Assembly (NCBI GenBank): GCA_964405075.1
Contig: CAYOMP010000002.1
Location: 1 to 55,045 of the forward strand
DNA length: 55,045 nucleotides
Direction: 5' to 3'
From: CAYOMP01 sp964405075
GTDB taxonomy: Bacteria > Bacillota > Clostridia > Lachnospirales > Lachnospiraceae
This document shows positions 16,121 to 25,133 of the stretch, in pieces. Numbering within the stretch: position 1 is the first letter of the stretch; every line of letters starts with the position of its first letter. A model generated the notes under the pieces. The model had not been told where the DNA came from. It searched no databases and saw only the letters and a program-made list of their open reading frames with translations. The position numbers and the translations under genes are program-made.

Positions 16121-18445
16121 ATGGGGTATGATTATACTGCATTAGTGGTAATAGCATTAGTGATAGAAGGTCTCATTTTTTCTCGAGTTTATATTTCTGA
16201 TGTGCAACATAGCGAGGGCCATTTTATACGATTAATAGAAGTCTCTATGGTATTTAGCATTGTAGATGCATTGTGGGGCTTGTGTTATGAGAATTTATTT
16301 GGATTTGGAACTATTGGACTGGAAGTTGCATCAGCACTTTTCTTTGGTATGTCTGCTATTATGTCATTTTGCTGGTTTATTTATGTTTCTTACTTGATGA
16401 ATTATGAGAAAATGAAAGTGTATACCCTGATTTTAACCTTTTTACCGGCAGGATTTGTAATAGCCATGTGTATAACTAACTATTGGACACAGGCTTTGTA
16501 TATTATAAATGAAACCTGTGATTCTTATCATAGAGGAACATTTTACATTTTGGAACAGGTATGTACTTATGGATATTTTGTTGTGATGTTTGTGTTTACC
16601 ATAGGGAAAGCATTATTCACAAAAAGTAAAGATAAGAAGAGATATTATATTATAGCTGTATTTTCTGTTATACCATGTGTGGTAGGGTTTATGCAGATAT
16701 TTACAGCTATTTTGCCATATTCAAGTTTAGCTTACACAACTGCTATAGTAGTAATATATTTGTTTATTTCAGAGGAGAATAACAAAGTTGTTTTATTGAG
16801 CGAATCAAACAGACAAAACAATCAGTTAAAAGAAGCATTGGTAACCACTGCGTTGGCCTACTATGAAGTAAATGTTACCAAAAACTGTATTAATGGTGGA
16901 GTAAATCAAATATATGATGGCGAAGAATTAGATGTGCTTGAAATGGTTGGTTTAGAGGAAAATTGTCAATATACAAAATTTTTGGATATTTGGTATGGAT
17001 ATATAGATGAGAAGTTTTATGAAAAATATAGGGAGACGTTTAGCCCTGATAATATAAGTAAAGCATATGAAGAGGGAATAAGAAATATAATACTGGAGTA
17101 TCCCTGTAGAGATGTAAAAGGTATTAAAAGATATGTAAGGCAAGCGGTATTTTTATCTACTGATGAGATAGATGATGACATTATAGCCTTTGTATATATG
17201 ACAGATTTGACAGAAACCATAGAGCAACGAAAACAGATAGAAACAATAGAAGAGGAGAGAGCTTTAAGAAAAGAGCTGGCAGCAGCCCTTGAACAGGCAA
17301 AAATTGCCAGTGATGCCAAAACAACATTTCTTTTTAATATGTCTCATGATATACGAACACCAATGAATGCTATTATTGGTTTCTCTGATTTGATTGAAAA
17401 AAATATTGATGATAAGGAATTTGTTAGTAGTGCTAATAAAAAAATTAAGCATTCTAGTAATGTGTTACTGAAATTAATAAACGATGTATTAGACCTTTCA
17501 CGAATAGAAAGTGGTAAGTTGCAGTTAGATTTGTCTCCTAGAAGTCTTTTGAAGAAAGTAGAAGACATTGAAGAAATGTTCAAAGAGGGGATGGAAGGTA
17601 AAAATATTAACTTCATCGTGGAAACTGATATAAAGAATGATAATGTATATTGTGATGATGTAAGAATAGCTCAAATTGCAATTAATCTATTAGGAAATGC
17701 GAAAAAATTTACACCAAAAGGCGGTAGCATATATTTTGGATTGAAGCAGATAACAGAATCAAAAGATGGATGTGCTGATTATGTAATGACTGTTAAGGAT
17801 ACGGGAATTGGAATGAGTGAGGAATTCCAAACTAGAATATTTGATGCCTTTGAACGTGAAAGGACTTCTACAGTTACCAAGATAGAAGGAACCGGATTGG
17901 GACTTGCCATTGTAAAGAGAATTATTGATATGATAGGGGCACAGATAACTCTGGAGAGCAAATTAGGAGAAGGTACAACATTTGATATTCGATTTACATT
18001 CAAACTGGTAGAGGAAGAAGTTTCACAAAAAGCTGAGGAAGCAGATGTTACATATGATATGAGAGGCAAGAGAATACTATTAGTAGAGGATAATGAGCTG
18101 AACCTGGAAATAGCATATGAAATCTTGACTGCTGAAGGATTACTGGTGGAAACAGCAGAAGATGGAGCTAATGCTATTGCCAAAGTAATAAAATCCGAAG
18201 TGGGATATTATGATGTAATTCTAATGGATATTCAGATGCCTGTTATGGATGGATATACAGCAACTAAAGAGATTCGCGCGTTGTCTAATAAGGGTTTGGC
18301 AAGTATACCAATTGTTGCAATGACTGCTAATGCCTTTGATGAGGATAAGAAGATGGCCTTTGAAGCAGGAATGAATGGACACGTTGCAAAGCCTATAGAT
18401 ACTATGGAATTGTTGAAAACTATGAAAGAAGTAATGCCGAAGTAA
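16121..18445 (+). CDS. Hybrid sensor histidine kinase with 7-TM-like input and C-terminal receiver
   Basis: This 774-aa protein has seven hydrophobic helices in about residues 1-220 and no large extracellular domain, then a PAS-like linker and a short coiled coil (about 365-400). The HisKA domain has FLFNMSHDIRTPMNAIIGF with His409 as phospho-acceptor. The HATPase domain has NLLGNAKKFTPKGG, DTGIGM and EGTGLGLAIVKRI. The receiver has ILLVEDNELN and DVILMDIQMPVMDG, with Asp703 as acceptor. No output-domain regulator lies next to it, so it is an orphan hybrid kinase and may signal through a distant partner. A TATAAT (16036-16041) lies upstream with TTAGTA 18 bp before it. Confidence 0.92.
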   Translation: MGYDYTALVVIALVIEGLIFSRVYISDVQHSEGHFIRLIEVSMVFSIVDALWGLCYENLFGFGTIGLEVASALFFGMSAIMSFCWFIYVSYLMNYEKMKVYTLILTFLPAGFVIAMCITNYWTQALYIINETCDSYHRGTFYILEQVCTYGYFVVMFVFTIGKALFTKSKDKKRYYIIAVFSVIPCVVGFMQIFTAILPYSSLAYTTAIVVIYLFISEENNKVVLLSESNRQNNQLKEALVTTALAYYEVNVTKNCINGGVNQIYDGEELDVLEMVGLEENCQYTKFLDIWYGYIDEKFYEKYRETFSPDNISKAYEEGIRNIILEYPCRDVKGIKRYVRQAVFLSTDEIDDDIIAFVYMTDLTETIEQRKQIETIEEERALRKELAAALEQAKIASDAKTTFLFNMSHDIRTPMNAIIGFSDLIEKNIDDKEFVSSANKKIKHSSNVLLKLINDVLDLSRIESGKLQLDLSPRSLLKKVEDIEEMFKEGMEGKNINFIVETDIKNDNVYCDDVRIAQIAINLLGNAKKFTPKGGSIYFGLKQITESKDGCADYVMTVKDTGIGMSEEFQTRIFDAFERERTSTVTKIEGTGLGLAIVKRIIDMIGAQITLESKLGEGTTFDIRFTFKLVEEEVSQKAEEADVTYDMRGKRILLVEDNELNLEIAYEILTAEGLLVETAEDGANAIAKVIKSEVGYYDVILMDIQMPVMDGYTATKEIRALSNKGLASIPIVAMTANAFDEDKKMAFEAGMNGHVAKPIDTMELLKTMKEVMPK

Positions 18446-18466
18446 ATATTTACTAATTATATGACA

Positions 18467-18510
18467 AAAGGAAGAGTGGGAATTATAATAGTAATTCTAA
18501 CTCTTCCTTT
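18467..18510. terminator. Bidirectional terminator between the hybrid kinase and pseudouridine synthase genes
   Basis: AAAGGAAGAGT (18467-18477) and ACTCTTCCTTT (18500-18510) form a perfect 11-bp stem, with further GAATTA/TAATTC pairing inside. A-runs and T-runs flank both sides, serving the convergent genes. The right arm lies within the last codons of the minus-strand gene. Confidence 0.75.
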
Positions 18511-19118
18511 GTTAATGGACGAAACGAGCCTGGAGACAATGTTGAATCCAATGTCAGGTTTCCCATGGATATGCGTTTTAATGTAACAATGCAGCAATGT
18601 GCATGCTTCATAAGACGTTTAATATGATGTTTTCGTCCTTCAGTAATAGTGATTGTACCAAAGGTAAATGGGTGGTCTGGATGATTCTTATATAGACTGC
18701 GGTGCTCTGTATTTGCCACCATTGGGAATACTTCTTTAAGTGTAGAAGTAGCACTGACAGTGATTTTACAAGGAGCTGTTATTTTATCACTACCCTTGAA
18801 ATATATGCCTTTTTCTAATTCTTGTATCCTCTCAGGAGTTAATTCGCCTAAGGCGCCAAATTCGTATGTTTTTGGAATATGATTTTGGGGAGACATTAAG
18901 TAATTAGTAAATTGTCCGTCGTCTGTAAAAATAAGTAAGCCCTCTGTATCTTTATCTAATCTACCCATTGGATGCAGATTTTCAGTATTGATTTCTTTGA
19001 GAAATTCCATTACGGTTGGGTGACGCAGGTCACTTTTGGCTGTGATATAGCCGGCGGGTTTGTTAAACATATAGTAAACGCAATCTGGGTTAATATTGAA
19101 TTTATTACTTGAAGACAT
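18483..19118 (-). CDS. RsuA/RluE-family 16S/23S rRNA pseudouridine synthase
   Basis: This 211-aa protein isomerises a uridine in rRNA to pseudouridine. The catalytic motif is GRLDKDTEGLLIFTDDG, where the Asp of GRLD is the nucleophile. The family opening VYYMFNKPAGYITAKSD and the C-terminal ITEGRKHHIKRLM are also present. The N-terminal S4 domain found in many RsuA proteins is absent, which matches the short RluE-like or YtzG-like forms. I place the start at 19118 because AAAGG lies about 7 bases upstream; a longer in-frame start at 19169 would add a hydrophobic tail not seen in the family. The target base is not predictable. Confidence 0.88.
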   Translation of the reverse strand: MSSSNKFNINPDCVYYMFNKPAGYITAKSDLRHPTVMEFLKEINTENLHPMGRLDKDTEGLLIFTDDGQFTNYLMSPQNHIPKTYEFGALGELTPERIQELEKGIYFKGSDKITAPCKITVSATSTLKEVFPMVANTEHRSLYKNHPDHPFTFGTITITEGRKHHIKRLMKHAHCCIVTLKRISMGNLTLDSTLSPGSFRPLTKEELELLL

Positions 19119-19192
19119 AGTATATCCTTTCATTCTTTTTAATAAATAAGAGTATAACAAAAAAGTCAAACCATATAAAGTGATTTGACTCC

Positions 19193-19323
19193 TTTTGAAT
19201 TCATATGAGGAAAATCCTTCTATGAATTCAAAATGCTTTGCATTTGATGCGCATTCGTGCGAAGATGTAAAATGTCGTAAACGACCGCGCTCAGCGCGAG
19301 AATGTGCCTTGGCACATTCTTTG
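19193..19323 (+). repeat. Structured intergenic repeat, copy A (divergent)
   Basis: This 131-bp element has the same plan as copies B and C. An AT-rich inverted repeat comes first (TTTTGAATTCATA at 19193-19205 with TATGAATTCAAAA at 19221-19233). Then come GCGAAGATG, a GTCGT/ACGAC hairpin, a CGCGC/GCGCG hairpin, and the terminal hairpin AGAATGTGCC-TT-GGCACATTCT ending in TTG. The terminal part is nearly identical to B and C, while the first half differs in sequence but keeps the fold. It fills most of the 302-bp gap between the minus-strand SnoaL-like and pseudouridine synthase genes. Confidence 0.8.
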
Positions 19324-19420
19324 ATTATGAATTTCTAAAAAGAATTTATGATATTAATATTATGAGCAACAGTTGGTTATATATTAACTATAAGAATATC
19401 GATAGAGGTTAATGTATAAC

Positions 19421-19756
19421 TTATTTAGGTCTTACTGTGAGACTTTTAATTAATCCATTTTCATCAACTTCTCGAACGGTTGCTATTGCCATAATATTAT
19501 ATCCGTCAAAGTTGGCAATGAATTCTGCCTGTGTGTCATTAACAACTTCTGCACCAGTTATAGAGTAACGGCGGAAGATAAATTTGTTACGGAAGAACAT
19601 ATTAATAGCTTCTTTTCCGTAAAGATGATATTCACGCTGGCTAGATGAACTGTTTGAACAATAATCGCAGAGAATACCATCTGCCGAAAATAAGTCAGCT
19701 AATCCTACAAAGTCTCTGTTTTCCATAGATTCTATATATTTTTCAATTGCCTTCAT
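19421..19756 (-). CDS. SnoaL-like / NTF2-fold small protein
   Basis: This 111-aa protein has the outline of the SnoaL-like (NTF2-fold) family: an N-terminal helix KAIEKYIESMENRDF, then LADLFSADGIL, a helix with GKEAINMFF and a strand-rich C-terminal half. The fold includes polyketide cyclases, ketosteroid isomerases and bile-acid dehydratases, and also many non-enzymatic proteins, so no reaction can be assigned. A Cys-Ser-rich loop (CDYCSNSSSSQ) is unusual. The minus-strand AGGAGG site 8 bases before the ATG is excellent. It starts 12 bp after the end of the short-chain dehydrogenase gene, so the two form an operon. Confidence 0.8.
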   Translation of the reverse strand: MKAIEKYIESMENRDFVGLADLFSADGILCDYCSNSSSSQREYHLYGKEAINMFFRNKFIFRRYSITGAEVVNDTQAEFIANFDGYNIMAIATVREVDENGLIKSLTVRPK

Positions 19757-19768
19757 ATTTCAATCCTC

Positions 19769-20557
19769 CTAGTATACTTTTTCTGAGTTAAGTAATGCAT
19801 CTGTTCCGCCATCTACGAACATAATATTTCCATTGATACCGCGAGCTTTATCTGATGATAAAAATACTATTACTTCAGCGATTTCGTCAGGTTCCATCAA
19901 TGTTTCCAAACCATACTTAGTAGGGATAGGAAGAGCATTAAGTGCCATTTTGGCTGTTGTACCCATAGTTGCTGTCATTGCTGTATTTACATTACCAGGA
20001 GCTACTGCGTTGATTCTGACGCCGTTAGCAGCCCAAGTTGCTGAAACTCTACGTACCCATCTGGCTAATGCATATTTAGTAGTTACATAAATGCTGTTTC
20101 CAACACTGAGATTAGTTGAATCCAAAGACTCCAATAATTCTAAGATTCGTGCTTCATCACCAATGTTATTAAGCAGGTCAACCATATCCATTCTGCCGGC
20201 ACCTTGCGAAATAGTGTTAGACGCTGTAACTACACAGTTTCCTTTTTTTAATTTTAAAAGGTCATATACACCCATTGCTAAGGCAACTGTACCGAAATAG
20301 TTTAGAGAAACTATTAAAGGTAAATTACCACAAGCACCAGATACACCGGCATTACAGATAATACCATCTAAGCCTTCCGGATGTAATTCGTGTAATTTAT
20401 CAATTGCTTCCTGACGACCTTCTTTAGTGGCAAGATTCACACAAATATCTCCGCCTTTTAAGTCGATGTTTATAACTTCATGTCCCTGTTCCTTTAATAA
20501 TTCATAAGTTTTTGCTCCAATACCACTTGAAGCACCTGTGATTGCATATACGCCCAT
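19769..20557 (-). CDS. Short-chain dehydrogenase/reductase, 3-alpha-hydroxysteroid dehydrogenase/carbonyl reductase type
   Basis: This 262-aa SDR has the NAD(P) motif TGASSGIG (residues 7-14), CNAGVSG, the catalytic pair Tyr157-Lys161 (YVTTK) and the PG motif VAPGNVNTAM. The segment after the first beta-alpha unit (INIDLKGGDICVNLATKEGR) and the long insertion before the active Tyr recall the Comamonas 3-alpha-HSD/carbonyl reductase subgroup. An Asp after the second strand (ID32) favours NAD over NADP. The start at 20557 is fixed by GGAGG upstream; a longer frame to 20761 is rejected. Steroid, bile-acid or aromatic carbonyl substrates are possible but unproven. It is cotranscribed with the SnoaL-like gene and divergent from the MocR regulator, its likely controller. 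Confidence 0.87.
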   Translation of the reverse strand: MGVYAITGASSGIGAKTYELLKEQGHEVINIDLKGGDICVNLATKEGRQEAIDKLHELHPEGLDGIICNAGVSGACGNLPLIVSLNYFGTVALAMGVYDLLKLKKGNCVVTASNTISQGAGRMDMVDLLNNIGDEARILELLESLDSTNLSVGNSIYVTTKYALARWVRRVSATWAANGVRINAVAPGNVNTAMTATMGTTAKMALNALPIPTKYGLETLMEPDEIAEVIVFLSSDKARGINGNIMFVDGGTDALLNSEKVY

Positions 20558-20672
20558 ATTCTTTTCCTCCATTAAAGTTTTTATCACGTTGATTTGTTTT
20601 ATGTATATGATTATAATTAAAAGTGATATTATATAAATAACCAAAAAGAGAAAAAAACAGGAGGTCAGATTG
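20558..20672. promoter_or_regulatory. Divergent intergenic control region between the SDR and MocR genes
   Basis: The 115-bp gap must hold both promoters. It is very AT-rich, with ribosome sites at each edge (GGAGG for each gene). No clear dyad was identified by eye. MocR regulators commonly bind such divergent gaps as direct repeats. Confidence 0.5.
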
Positions 20673-22064
20673 GTGCTGACATACGATATATCATTAAAAG
20701 GAAATTTAACAATGTATGAATTTCTATATAATTGTATAAAAGATGATATTCTTAGTGGCAAGATTAAAGAGGGGGATAAACTGCCTTCTAAGAGGGAGTT
20801 TGCTTCATGGCATCAGATTAGTATTAAGACTGTTGAGAATACCTATGAGCAGTTAATGATGGAAGGTTTTATTTTATCTAAGGAAAAAAGTGGATATTAT
20901 GTCCAAAAGATAGATAGCAAGTCCTTTGAAATAAAAAAGAGAATAGATTATTTGAATCTGGATAAAGAAGAGGGAGAATTAATAGATTTTACTTCTAATA
21001 TGGTATCTATTGAAAGATTCCCGTATTCCTTATGGGCTAAGGTAATGAGAGAAGTAATGACTGAAAAGCAGGAAAAATTATTGGAATTTGTGCCTTTTAA
21101 CGGTGTGTATGAGTTAAGGGATGAGATTGCAAAATATTTATATGAATTCAGGGGAATGAGTGTGTCACCTGAGAGAATTGTTATTGGAGCTGGGACTGAG
21201 TTTCTGTATGGAAGAATTATTCAACTGTTAGGCAGAGATAAGGTATATGCATTAGAAGACCCTGGATACCAGAAGATTGCTAAATTATTTAAAGCTAATG
21301 ATTTAACATGGGAGTACATAAAAATAGATGGAGAGGGATTAGATGTTAAAGAATTAAGCAATACAGAGGCGAAGGTAGTGCATGTGTCACCGGCACATCA
21401 TTTTCCTACAGGAGTTATTATGCCTGTTAAGAGAAGACAGGAACTGCTTGACTGGGTGGGTGAAGGAAGAGACAGGTACATTATAGAGGATGATTTTGAC
21501 TGTGAATTCAGATTTGATAAAAGACCTATTCCTACACTGTCTAATATGGATAAGAACCATAGAGTAATTTATATTAACAATTTTTCTAAAACTCTGGCAC
21601 CTTCAATTCGTATTAGCTATATGGTGTTACCCCAGAAACTAATGGATATGTATGTTAATTCTATGAACTTTTATTCTTGCAGTGTATCAGCTTTTGAGCA
21701 ATATGCTATGGCAGAGTTTATGAAGAAGGGATATTTTGAGAGACACATTCGCAGAATGAAGAAATTTTATAAGGAAAAAAGAGACAGGGTATTAGAGATA
21801 TTCTCAAAGTCAAAGTTAATGGAGAGGGTTGATATTGTAGAGTATGATGCAGGAAGTCATTTTCTTATGAGAATTGATACTGCGCTTACTGATACACAGA
21901 TTAAATGGTATGCTAAGGAAGCAGGAGTTAAGATTGAACTTCTATCCGAGTTTAGTAAAAATAATAAGGAAATGTATCAGCATAATATTATTATTAACTA
22001 TTCGGATGTAGAAGAAGATGCTTTAAAGACTGCTGTTGAAAAATTGGAAGAAGTGTTGCTGTAA
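20673..22064 (+). CDS. MocR-type (GntR-aminotransferase fusion) PLP-dependent regulator
   Basis: This 463-aa protein has an N-terminal GntR winged helix (about residues 10-75: IKDDILSGKIKEGDKLPSKREFA, then ISIKTVENTYEQLMMEGFI) and a C-terminal fold-type I aminotransferase domain. PLP features are ALEDPGYQ, HVSPAHHFPTGVIMP, EDDFDCEFRF and the Schiff-base lysine Lys306 in NNFSKTLAPSIR. Such proteins sense amino acids, vitamers or related amines rather than catalyse transamination. The start is the GTG at 20673, 8 bases after AGGAGG. Divergence from the SDR and SnoaL-like genes suggests it controls them. Confidence 0.92.
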   Translation: MLTYDISLKGNLTMYEFLYNCIKDDILSGKIKEGDKLPSKREFASWHQISIKTVENTYEQLMMEGFILSKEKSGYYVQKIDSKSFEIKKRIDYLNLDKEEGELIDFTSNMVSIERFPYSLWAKVMREVMTEKQEKLLEFVPFNGVYELRDEIAKYLYEFRGMSVSPERIVIGAGTEFLYGRIIQLLGRDKVYALEDPGYQKIAKLFKANDLTWEYIKIDGEGLDVKELSNTEAKVVHVSPAHHFPTGVIMPVKRRQELLDWVGEGRDRYIIEDDFDCEFRFDKRPIPTLSNMDKNHRVIYINNFSKTLAPSIRISYMVLPQKLMDMYVNSMNFYSCSVSAFEQYAMAEFMKKGYFERHIRRMKKFYKEKRDRVLEIFSKSKLMERVDIVEYDAGSHFLMRIDTALTDTQIKWYAKEAGVKIELLSEFSKNNKEMYQHNIIINYSDVEEDALKTAVEKLEEVLL

Positions 22065-22269
22065 AGAGAAAAATGACGAATGAAAAGTGGTTTAATATGC
22101 GTAAAATATACAAAATGACAATGATTATTGTAGAACGTAACGGTTGGTTTATCACATATATTAGTTAAAGTGTATATAAAGTACTAAGAAAAACATATAA
22201 AATCCGTCAATGTGTTAATAATTTTATAGAAAGTGAATAGAATTTTGTATGTATTTAAAAAAAACACTC

Positions 22270-22278
22270 TGCTATAAT
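22270..22278 (+). promoter_or_regulatory. Extended -10 promoter of the ChvE-type importer operon
   Basis: TGC-TATAAT at 22270-22278 is a perfect extended -10. A -35 is weak (TGTATT at 22250-22255 at 17 bp). The start site would lie about 55 bp before the coding start. Confidence 0.5.
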
Positions 22279-22340
22279 TCATCTTGTAACAAGTCAATGG
22301 GAAGTACAAAAGTATTATAGTGTTTAAGGAGGATTTTTTG

Positions 22341-23495
22341 ATGAAGAAAAAGTTTTTAAGCGCAGTATTATGTGCAGCAATGGCAGTTTCAATGTTAGCT
22401 GGTTGTGGTAACACAGCAAGCAACACAACAGACACAGCAGCAACTACAACAGAAACAACTACAGATAGTGCTGCAACAGAAACAACTACAGAAAGCAATG
22501 GTAAAAAAGTTGGTGTAGCAATGCCAACACAGTCATCTGAACGTTGGATTAATGATGGTGCAAATATGAAATCAAGACTTGAAGCTTTTGGTTACGAAGT
22601 TGATATGCAGTATGCAGAAGACGATGTACAGGCTCAGGTTTCTCAGATTGAAAACTTAATAGCAAACGGTGCTGATTGTTTAGTAGTAGCAGCTGTAGAC
22701 TCATCAGCTCTTGTAAACGTATTAGCTCAGGCAAAAGATCAGGGAATTCCTGTTATTGCTTATGACCGTTTATTAATGGATACAGACGCTGTTTCATACT
22801 ACGCAACATTTGATAACAAAGGTGTAGGTACAGCAATTGGTAAATACATAGAAGAAGCAAAAGACTTACCAGCAGCTAAGGCAGCAGGCGAATCTTATAC
22901 AATCGAATTCTTCATGGGTTCACCAGATGATAACAACGCATTATTCTTATACAATGGTGTTATGGAAGTATTACAGCCATACTTAGATGATGGAACACTT
23001 GTATGTAAAACAGGAAGAACTTCTTTCGAAGATACTTGTATTTTAAGATGGTCACAGGAAACAGCTCAGCAGTGGTGTGAAAACTACTTATCAGGTTTCT
23101 ACGCAGATGAAAAAATCGACATTTGCTGTACAGCATTTGATGGTTTTGCATATGGTTGTAGAGCAGCTTTAGAAGGTGCTGGATATACACTTGGAGAAGA
23201 CTGGCCATTAATCACAGGACAGGATGCAGAACTTATGGCTACTAAGAACATTATTGCAGGTTACCAGACAATGTCAATCTACAAAGATACTCGTCTTTTA
23301 GCTGATAAATGTGTATCAATGGTTCAGGCAGTATTAGAAGGTACAGAACCTGAAATCAATGATACAGAACAGTACAACAATAATGTAATTACAGTTCCTT
23401 CATATCTTTGTACACCAGTTGCTGTAGATCAGAGCAACTACAAAGAAATCATCGTTGACGGTGGATATTATACAGAAGAACAGTTAGCTGAATAA
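22341..23495 (+). CDS. chvE: ChvE-like monosaccharide-binding lipoprotein
   Basis: This 384-aa extracellular sugar-binding protein has a lipoprotein signal ending in MLAGC. A Thr/Ser/Ala-rich linker follows, then a type I periplasmic-binding domain (VGVAMPTQSSERWINDG, AQVSQIENLIANGADCLVVAAVD, PVIAYDRLLMDTD). ChvE/MmsB-type proteins bind aldoses such as xylose, arabinose, galactose or glucose. The first gene of the operon, it precedes the double ATPase and the permease. The start at 22341 is 7 bases after GGAGGA. A GC-rich hairpin after the gene likely keeps its transcript more abundant than the downstream part. Which sugar it binds is not set by the sequence. Confidence 0.92.
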   Translation: MKKKFLSAVLCAAMAVSMLAGCGNTASNTTDTAATTTETTTDSAATETTTESNGKKVGVAMPTQSSERWINDGANMKSRLEAFGYEVDMQYAEDDVQAQVSQIENLIANGADCLVVAAVDSSALVNVLAQAKDQGIPVIAYDRLLMDTDAVSYYATFDNKGVGTAIGKYIEEAKDLPAAKAAGESYTIEFFMGSPDDNNALFLYNGVMEVLQPYLDDGTLVCKTGRTSFEDTCILRWSQETAQQWCENYLSGFYADEKIDICCTAFDGFAYGCRAALEGAGYTLGEDWPLITGQDAELMATKNIIAGYQTMSIYKDTRLLADKCVSMVQAVLEGTEPEINDTEQYNNNVITVPSYLCTPVAVDQSNYKEIIVDGGYYTEEQLAE

Positions 23496-23519
23496 GCTTA
23501 ATGAATATAGCTTAAAATG

Positions 23520-23550
23520 GGGGCGGCGGCAAAGAGCTTGTCGCCCCTTT
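23520..23550 (+). terminator. GC-rich intercistronic hairpin (partial terminator)
   Basis: GGGGCGGC (23520-23527) pairs with GTCGCCCC (23540-23547), followed by TTT. It sits between the binding-protein and ATPase genes, a common place for differential expression. It is the most GC-rich spot in its surroundings. Confidence 0.7.
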
Positions 23551-23579
23551 AGCAAAAAGGGAAAAGGGGCTGAGAAAAA

Positions 23580-25130
23580 ATGTCTGATATCATATTAGAA
23601 ATGAATCACATAACCAAGGAATTTTCTGGAGTCAAAGCTCTTGACGATGTAAATTTGAAGGTTAAACGTGGAGAAATTCATGCACTATGTGGAGAGAACG
23701 GTGCCGGAAAATCAACACTTATGAATGTTTTATCTGGAGTATACCCATATGGAACATATTCAGGAGACATTGTATATAACGGAGAAGTAGGACAGTTTCA
23801 TAAAATTAAAGATAGTGAAGAAAAAGGTATAGTTATTATTCATCAGGAATTAGCATTAAGTCCATATCTTTCAGTTGCTGAAAATGTATTTATGGGTAAT
23901 GAACAAAAAAGCATGAAAGGTGTTATTGATTGGACTGCAACAAGAAGCAAAGCAAAAGAAATGCTTGCTAAAGTAGGTTTGGAAAACGAAGATATTAACG
24001 CACCGGTTAATTCGTTAGGTGTAGGAAAACAACAGTTAATAGAAATAGCAAAAGCAATGGCAAAAAAGGTTGAACTCTTAATATTAGATGAGCCTACAGC
24101 CGCATTAAATGACGAAGAGAGTGCCAAGCTTTTGGAAATTATGTTAGAACTTAAGAAACAGGGTATTACTTGTATTATTATCTCGCATAAGTTGAATGAA
24201 ATTAGTTATGTTGCAGATGCTATCACAGTAATTCGTGATGGTAAAACAATAGAAACTTTAATTAAAGGAGAAGATGAGTTCACAGAAGACCGTATCATCA
24301 AGGGAATGGTTGGACGTGAAATGAAAAACCGTTATCCAGAGAGAACTGATTGTAAAATCGGAGATGTTATTATGGAAGTTAATAACTGGAACGTATATCA
24401 TCCGGATGACGCGAATAGACAAATTATTAAAGATATTTCAATTAATGTAAGAGCAGGAGAAGTAGTTGGTCTTGCTGGTCTTATGGGTGCAGGACGTACA
24501 GAATTTGCCATGAGTGTTTTTGGTAAAAGCTATGGACAGAAGATCTCAGGTGAAATAAAAATGCACGGAAAGCCTGTACATATTAAAAATGTTAAAGATG
24601 CTATTGAAAACAAAATAGCTTATACATCAGAAGATAGAAAGAGTTATGGTCTTGTTCTTATTGACGATATTAAGCACAATATGACAATGGCAGCATTGAG
24701 AAAGTACTTTGCTAAAAATGGTGTGGTTAATTCAAATGAAGAAATCGTTGAAGCTGAAAAATATAAAAAGCTTATTAATGTTAAATCTAATTCAATTAAC
24801 CAGACTGTAGGTTCTTTATCTGGTGGTAACCAGCAAAAAGTAGTATTAGCAAAATGGATGCTTACACAGCCGGATGTACTTATACTTGATGAACCAACTC
24901 GTGGTATTGACGTTGGTGCAAAATATGAAATATATTGTGCCATTAATGATTTAGCAAGACAGGGAAAAGCTGTAATTGTTATTTCATCAGAAATGCCTGA
25001 AATCATTGGTACGTGTGATAGAATTTACGTTATTAATGAAGGAAAAATAGCAGGCGAGCTTAGTAAAGCAGAAGTTACTCAGGAAAAGATTATGAAGTGC
25101 ATAATGCAGAGTAATGAGAAAGGGGAATAG
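23580..25130 (+). CDS. gguA: Monosaccharide ABC importer, double ATPase subunit (GguA/XylG-like)
   Basis: This 516-aa protein has two ABC domains. Domain 1 shows Walker A GENGAGKST, the family stretch IIHQELALSPYLSVAENVFMGNE, signature LGVGKQQ and Walker B LLILDEPTAAL. Domain 2 shows the degenerate P-loop GLMGAGRTE, signature LSGGNQQK, Walker B VLILDEPTRGIDVGA and the SEDRKSYGL segment of the sugar-importer family. It energises uptake of the sugar bound by the preceding lipoprotein. The ATG at 23580 follows AAGGGG. The next gene begins 3 bp after its stop. Confidence 0.94.
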   Translation: MSDIILEMNHITKEFSGVKALDDVNLKVKRGEIHALCGENGAGKSTLMNVLSGVYPYGTYSGDIVYNGEVGQFHKIKDSEEKGIVIIHQELALSPYLSVAENVFMGNEQKSMKGVIDWTATRSKAKEMLAKVGLENEDINAPVNSLGVGKQQLIEIAKAMAKKVELLILDEPTAALNDEESAKLLEIMLELKKQGITCIIISHKLNEISYVADAITVIRDGKTIETLIKGEDEFTEDRIIKGMVGREMKNRYPERTDCKIGDVIMEVNNWNVYHPDDANRQIIKDISINVRAGEVVGLAGLMGAGRTEFAMSVFGKSYGQKISGEIKMHGKPVHIKNVKDAIENKIAYTSEDRKSYGLVLIDDIKHNMTMAALRKYFAKNGVVNSNEEIVEAEKYKKLINVKSNSINQTVGSLSGGNQQKVVLAKWMLTQPDVLILDEPTRGIDVGAKYEIYCAINDLARQGKAVIVISSEMPEIIGTCDRIYVINEGKIAGELSKAEVTQEKIMKCIMQSNEKGE

Positions 25131-25133
25131 ATC

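Noticed and set aside
17779..18183. 134-codon Ser-rich frame opposite the hybrid kinase
   Set aside because: Antisense shadow of a conserved kinase/receiver coding region, with no start signal or homology.
20558..20761. N-terminal extension of the SDR with a hydrophobic segment
   Set aside because: It would overlap the MocR coding start and the shared promoter gap, and the internal ATG at 20557 has a clear GGAGG site and the normal SDR N-terminus.
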